A DNA stretch of 64,000 nucleotides from assembly GCF_002893765.1 (NCBI RefSeq), contig NZ_CP025938.1:62001-126000 (forward strand). Direction: 5' to 3'. Below, in pieces: positions 60,202-64,000 of this stretch. The translations under genes and the position numbers were made by a program. The notes under the pieces were generated by a model. That model did not search any database and was not told the origin of the DNA. It worked only from the letters and a program-made list of their open reading frames with translations. Within the stretch, counting starts at the first letter, position 1. Each line of letters starts with the position of its first letter. This DNA comes from Tamlana carrageenivorans. Lineage in GTDB: Bacteria > Bacteroidota > Bacteroidia > Flavobacteriales > Flavobacteriaceae.

Positions 60202-62673
60202 TTAAATTTTTATCTCTAAGGTTGCGTACCAATTTCTTGGAGCCGAAGGGATAATGCCAGGTCCAGGATATCCTGTAGCACGGCGTGTAAAATAACTATT
60301 ATCGAGTAAGTTATTAATACCCGTTTCAAACTTAAAACGTTTATAACTATAAGATAACGATACATCCAAAATATCATAGGCCGGAATTTCACCTATAACC
60401 CCTTCTCTTAAACCTCCAGGGGTATCTGCTTTAGAATTAAATGCATCGGTGTATTGCTCAGATAAATAAGTGTACTGAATGCTTCCAAGTAGGTTTTTAT
60501 ACCCAAAACGCAAGGTTGTTTTTAAATTGATCTCTGGAATAAATTCTACCTTATTTCCTTTAACCCCATTTGTTTTAGATTGGGTATATTCCGAATCGAT
60601 ATAAGCCAAATTGAGTCCCAAATTAAACCTATAATCAGCATTCGCTTCCCATAAATCCAATACATTCCAATCAATAAAACTTTCAACACCATAAATTAAA
60701 GCATCCCCAGCATTGGTGCGTACCCAATTGGCTCTATCGTCTAGAATATTCCCTATTCTACCATTATAATTTACGGTAAAAACGCCTATATCATAAGAAA
60801 AAGCATTATTATACTTTCCTCTTAAACCAATATCTAAGGTTAAACCTTCTTCATCTGTAATATCAGGATCTATAATAAAAGTAGGACTTACGCTTCTAAT
60901 ATCACTAAAGGTAACCGACCTATAATTCTGTGAAAGGTTGCCATAAAGTTCTAGGGCATTGGTAGGTTTATAGCTTGTTCCAACACCTAATAAAATAAAA
61001 GCACGATCAAAAACTCTATCATCATCAAAAGCTTCGGAGGCAATTATATTATTAGCATTATCATAATTTTTCTGATAATAAACACCATCACTTTCAGTTT
61101 TAATGTATTCAAACCTAAAGCCTGGAGTTATCGTAAACTTATCAGACAACCTGAAAATATTTTCACCAAAAATAGCCAAATTTCTATTCGGGTAATTAAA
61201 ACTAGACTCGTTTGGATAATCTGGAAAATCGGAACTATAAATTGTAAAATCGGCATCAGAAAACTTACTTCCAGCACCTTGAACACTCGAATTGTTCGCA
61301 TGATAATATTTAGAACCAATTAAAAAAGCAGACTCTTCACCTAAAAAGGTATACTTGCTTAACAATCTCGCTTCTGCGCCCCAGTTATTAAAATCACCTC
61401 GTATAACGTCTCTATTATAGAAAAAAGTACCATCACTATTTTGAATATCTGGGATTGTTATAGGATTTTTATTTAATCCTGTAGGATAGGGGTCTCCTCT
61501 AAAACCAACGGCGTTTCTAGAAGCATCTAGCCCAAAGAAGCTAAAGGTAAAGTTCGTTTTTTCTGAAAATTTATGATCTAATTTTATGTTATAGAGTAAC
61601 CAATTAACCTCAAACCAATTTCGTGTTCGATTACTTTGCATAGGGTCCTCATCAAACATCGTATCTGTTAACCCTCCCGATTGTTTTGCTAAATAATTCA
61701 TATAAGTGAATTCACCTTCCAACCTGGTATTATCACTAAAAGCATACCCTAAATGTGTAAAAACGTTTTTAGATTCAAACGCTGAATTCGGCCTAAAGCC
61801 CTCCCCTTTTTTGTAATTTAAAAAAGTATAATAACTAAACTTATCTTTGGTACCACTTAAACTTGTAAAATTGGTATATAAGCCAAAACTACCTAAGGTA
61901 TTTCTAGTAATCAGTTCTATAGGTTTATTAGGATTAGGCGATTTCATTTTGAAGTTAATCAAACCTCCAAATTGCGTTCCGTATTGCAAAGATGCCGCGC
62001 CACGTATCACTTGAATTTCAGACAAGGCTTCGGAAGCTGGTGTGTAATAACTTTCTGGATACCCTAAAACATCGGCACTGATATCGTAGCCATTTTGACG
62101 CGTATTAAAATTGGCCGTTCTATTAGGATCTAAACCGCGACCCCCAATATTTAATTGCAAACCAGCATCATCATTTTGGTAAATGTTCAAGCCTGCCACC
62201 TGACTAAAAATCTGACGCGCATTGTTAGATGCTAAGTTGGCCATAGACTGATCGACCAAAATAACTTCTGTCTTTTTTCCGGCGTAAATAGCTGTACCCT
62301 CTACATCTTTTAACCGCTTCAACTCAAAAATACGTTGTTTCCTTGCGGTGACCTCAACTTCAGACAACTGCGTGGTTAAATCTTCCAATGCAATTTTTAA
62401 ATCCTTAGCCTCAGCAGTGTAAATTGATATCTCTTTAGCTTCATATTCAAAAGAAAAAAACACCAAAGTCATTTCCGATTTAGACGTTTCAAATTCAAAA
62501 TACCCAGCTGCATTGGTTTTGGCGACTAAGCCTGAATCCTTATCGTAAACATCAACATTTTCAACGGTTTTATTTGATTCTGAAAATACAACAACACCAC
62601 TTACAGTGTTTTGCGCATACATCGAGACACTAAAAATAAGTGCAAAAATGAAGTTATAAGCCTTTAATGTCAT
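60202..62673 (-). CDS. TonB-dependent receptor, FecA-like
   Basis: 823 residues: signal peptide (SVSMYAQNT), carboxypeptidase-regulatory-like domain (about 22-95), plug (ILVDQSMANLASNNARQIFSQVAGLNIYQND, GGRGLDPNRTANFNTRQNGYDI, IQVIRGAASLQYGTQFGGLINFKMK) and a barrel ending YATLEIKI. The plug resembles FecA and related siderophore or citrate receptors; substrate uncertain. Its start overlaps the end of the HTTM gene by 20 bases, showing co-translation. Confidence 0.88.
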   Translation of the reverse strand: MTLKAYNFIFALIFSVSMYAQNTVSGVVVFSESNKTVENVDVYDKDSGLVAKTNAAGYFEFETSKSEMTLVFFSFEYEAKEISIYTAEAKDLKIALEDLTTQLSEVEVTARKQRIFELKRLKDVEGTAIYAGKKTEVILVDQSMANLASNNARQIFSQVAGLNIYQNDDAGLQLNIGGRGLDPNRTANFNTRQNGYDISADVLGYPESYYTPASEALSEIQVIRGAASLQYGTQFGGLINFKMKSPNPNKPIELITRNTLGSFGLYTNFTSLSGTKDKFSYYTFLNYKKGEGFRPNSAFESKNVFTHLGYAFSDNTRLEGEFTYMNYLAKQSGGLTDTMFDEDPMQSNRTRNWFEVNWLLYNIKLDHKFSEKTNFTFSFFGLDASRNAVGFRGDPYPTGLNKNPITIPDIQNSDGTFFYNRDVIRGDFNNWGAEARLLSKYTFLGEESAFLIGSKYYHANNSSVQGAGSKFSDADFTIYSSDFPDYPNESSFNYPNRNLAIFGENIFRLSDKFTITPGFRFEYIKTESDGVYYQKNYDNANNIIASEAFDDDRVFDRAFILLGVGTSYKPTNALELYGNLSQNYRSVTFSDIRSVSPTFIIDPDITDEEGLTLDIGLRGKYNNAFSYDIGVFTVNYNGRIGNILDDRANWVRTNAGDALIYGVESFIDWNVLDLWEANADYRFNLGLNLAYIDSEYTQSKTNGVKGNKVEFIPEINLKTTLRFGYKNLLGSIQYTYLSEQYTDAFNSKADTPGGLREGVIGEIPAYDILDVSLSYSYKRFKFETGINNLLDNSYFTRRATGYPGPGIIPSAPRNWYATLEIKI

Positions 62674-64000
62674 CGTTAAAAGGTAAGATCCAGTGTTTGG
62701 GTTTAAAAGATTCTTTTTCTTGGTACAAATCTACGGTTTTATCTATATATGGCTGACTAAGTCGTCCATTTAATGCCACATAACTTTCCACAAAAACTTG
62801 CACGTTTTTATGGCCTTGAGCAGTAAAGTGATCGCCTAGATAATGCGCGTATTCTAAAATAAAATCGGGTTGAAAACTCATTTGTTTTTCCTGAAACGGT
62901 GTTAAAAAATCGGCGTTATCCACATAAAAATAGTCGCCCGTGTTAGCATTTACAATCTTAAATGTAGACATGCCCATTTTTTCTAGAAGCATGACGCGCC
63001 ATGAAAAACGAAAGCCCTCTTCGGTCCAAAACAGTTCATTAGGATATAACAAATAACGAAACGGGAATGCCAACTGAAAAACAAAAAACAGGGCTATAAG
63101 AACAACCGTAGGCTTCTTAAAGGCATAACTATAATTCGATGCTGTTTCAACTGTAACTTTTGAAGTGATATTTCGAAAACGCCTTTTTATAAAACCGATG
63201 ATATTTTCATGAAAGCTGGCATCGAAGAAAATAAGTGTCGATACAATCATTACAAACGGAAACATGCCAATAGGGAATAAAACACGCGTAAACACATGAA
63301 AAATAAGCACCAATGCAAAGGCGAAAATACGTGTGCGTTTGTAAAGCAATAAAAATGGAATAGCCAAATCGTAAAGCATACCGCTCCAACTCATGGCATA
63401 TTGAAACCAGGTTTGATGCATGAGCGTATCTCCAACTATTGGCAAATCGTATTTGGAAGGCAACCATATTTTTAAAGGCATAGCCCGGAACAACCAATCG
63501 CTATTAAGTTTGGCTAATCCGGCATAAAAATAAACGATCCCTAAAAGTAGTTTAACACTATCAATGGTCCATTGCGGAATGTTTTGATACCTTTTTTTTT
63601 GTATGAGATTATCCAATGAAAACTGGGCGTTTGCAGGAAGGAAAATCATTAAAAAAGCCATTAAACTTATAAAGTAATAATGGTTAAGATAGGTGGTTTT
63701 ATCCATGAGTTCTATGTAAGTAAAACTCAAGAAAAAGGTTATTATAGCCCACCTATATTTTAAACCTATAGCCACAAAAAAAGCAGAGAGGCCACAAATA
63801 ACAAATAATAAATAGGTATACGGGCCCAATGGTTTTACCCATTCGAAACCAAAATATGAGAAATGAAATTTAGGCTGAATATATAAGGTTTCAATCCATC
63901 CATGGTACCAAAAGCGTATCATACCATAACACATCATAAAACCAAATAACATACGAAAAACTGCTAAAGGCGCAGCATTTGAATATCGGTTAATATATGT
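62654..64000 (-). CDS. HTTM-domain membrane protein, 5' end beyond the window
   Basis: An in-frame ATG at 63952 gives 432 residues, but the frame is open to the window edge and reads INRYSNAAPLAVFRMLFGF, which matches the usual HTTM N-terminus (PL-x-x-FR-x-LFG). The true start is therefore outside. Several transmembrane helices, KTTYLNHYYFISLMAFLMIFLPAN and the AGLAKLNSDWLFRAMPLKIWL segment place it among vitamin-K-dependent gamma-carboxylase-like proteins; a soluble C-terminal part follows. Substrate unknown. First of three co-oriented genes with the receptor and the unknown exported protein. Confidence 0.85.
   Translation of the reverse strand, partial: TYINRYSNAAPLAVFRMLFGFMMCYGMIRFWYHGWIETLYIQPKFHFSYFGFEWVKPLGPYTYLLFVICGLSAFFVAIGLKYRWAIITFFLSFTYIELMDKTTYLNHYYFISLMAFLMIFLPANAQFSLDNLIQKKRYQNIPQWTIDSVKLLLGIVYFYAGLAKLNSDWLFRAMPLKIWLPSKYDLPIVGDTLMHQTWFQYAMSWSGMLYDLAIPFLLLYKRTRIFAFALVLIFHVFTRVLFPIGMFPFVMIVSTLIFFDASFHENIIGFIKRRFRNITSKVTVETASNYSYAFKKPTVVLIALFFVFQLAFPFRYLLYPNELFWTEEGFRFSWRVMLLEKMGMSTFKIVNANTGDYFYVDNADFLTPFQEKQMSFQPDFILEYAHYLGDHFTAQGHKNVQVFVESYVALNGRLSQPYIDKTVDLYQEKESFKPKHWILPFNDDIKGL

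Overview
The window reads as a chromosome segment of a marine-type member of the Flavobacteriaceae (Bacteroidota). The evidence is the low-GC coding style, SusC/SusD and other TonB-dependent outer-membrane receptors, lipoproteins with short acidic N-termini, DUF families typical of the group, and promoters with the Bacteroidota -7 element TAnnTTTG in place of sigma70 boxes. No rRNA, tRNA or CRISPR array was seen.

Layout. 0.3-2.9 kb: clpB. 3.2-5.5 kb: nucleoside catabolism, with a catalytically dead-looking DeoC paralogue, an intact deoC and deoD. 5.6-10.2 kb: a SusC/SusD pair behind a TGGT-rich operator region. 10.7-15.4 kb: 5-oxoprolinase pxpCBA with a YcsG-like NRAMP-family transporter broken by an amber codon, and a DUF2891 lipoprotein. 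15.6-16.9 kb: two lipocalin-like lipoprotein paralogues. 16.9-18.5 kb: yifB/comM.

18.5-35.7 kb is a nitrate/NO block, all on the minus strand. It holds an alginate-export-type porin and a nitrate ABC importer (nrtA, nrtB and two ATPases). Next come a globin-led redox operon (globin, Tll0287-like haem lipoprotein, small NOX/ferric-reductase-like di-haem membrane protein, FAD/2Fe-2S reductase, pentahaem cytochrome c) and a Crp/Fnr regulator. The block ends with a periplasmic nitrate reductase operon (napD, napA, a duplicated NapB-like tetrahaem, a tetrahaem lipoprotein, NrfC-like, NrfD-like). nrtA, the globin operon and the crp/fnr gene share one palindromic operator, TAAGTATTAATACTTA, placed identically relative to the -7 region.

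35.9-45.3 kb, plus strand, is the molybdenum-cofactor cluster that supplies bis-MGD to NapA: moeA, ModE-like regulator, TSUP exporter, mobA, moaD, moeB-rhodanese, moaE, moaCB fusion, moaA. It has been invaded repeatedly. Two four-helix-bundle (S23-like) genes, an IS3-family element, tandem and inverted repeats, and REP-like GTTTAATCG elements interrupt it.

45.4-64 kb: housekeeping and envelope genes. These are an SRPBCC protein, ychF, a regulatory-domain protein, ferredoxin and LuxC-like acyl-CoA reductase with overlapping divergent promoters, serC, serA behind a heptanucleotide repeat, and DUF937 and DUF502 proteins. A DUF6146 gene frameshifted at a T8 run and a DUF6787 gene follow. The region closes with a probable zinc receptor carrying a long His/Asp loop, guaB, and an operon of HTTM protein, TonB receptor and hypothetical protein that runs off the right edge.

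The best candidates for something undescribed are the globin/split-NOX redox operon with its shared operator, the tandem active/dead DeoC pair, and the four-helix-bundle gene followed by two decayed copies of its own 3' end.
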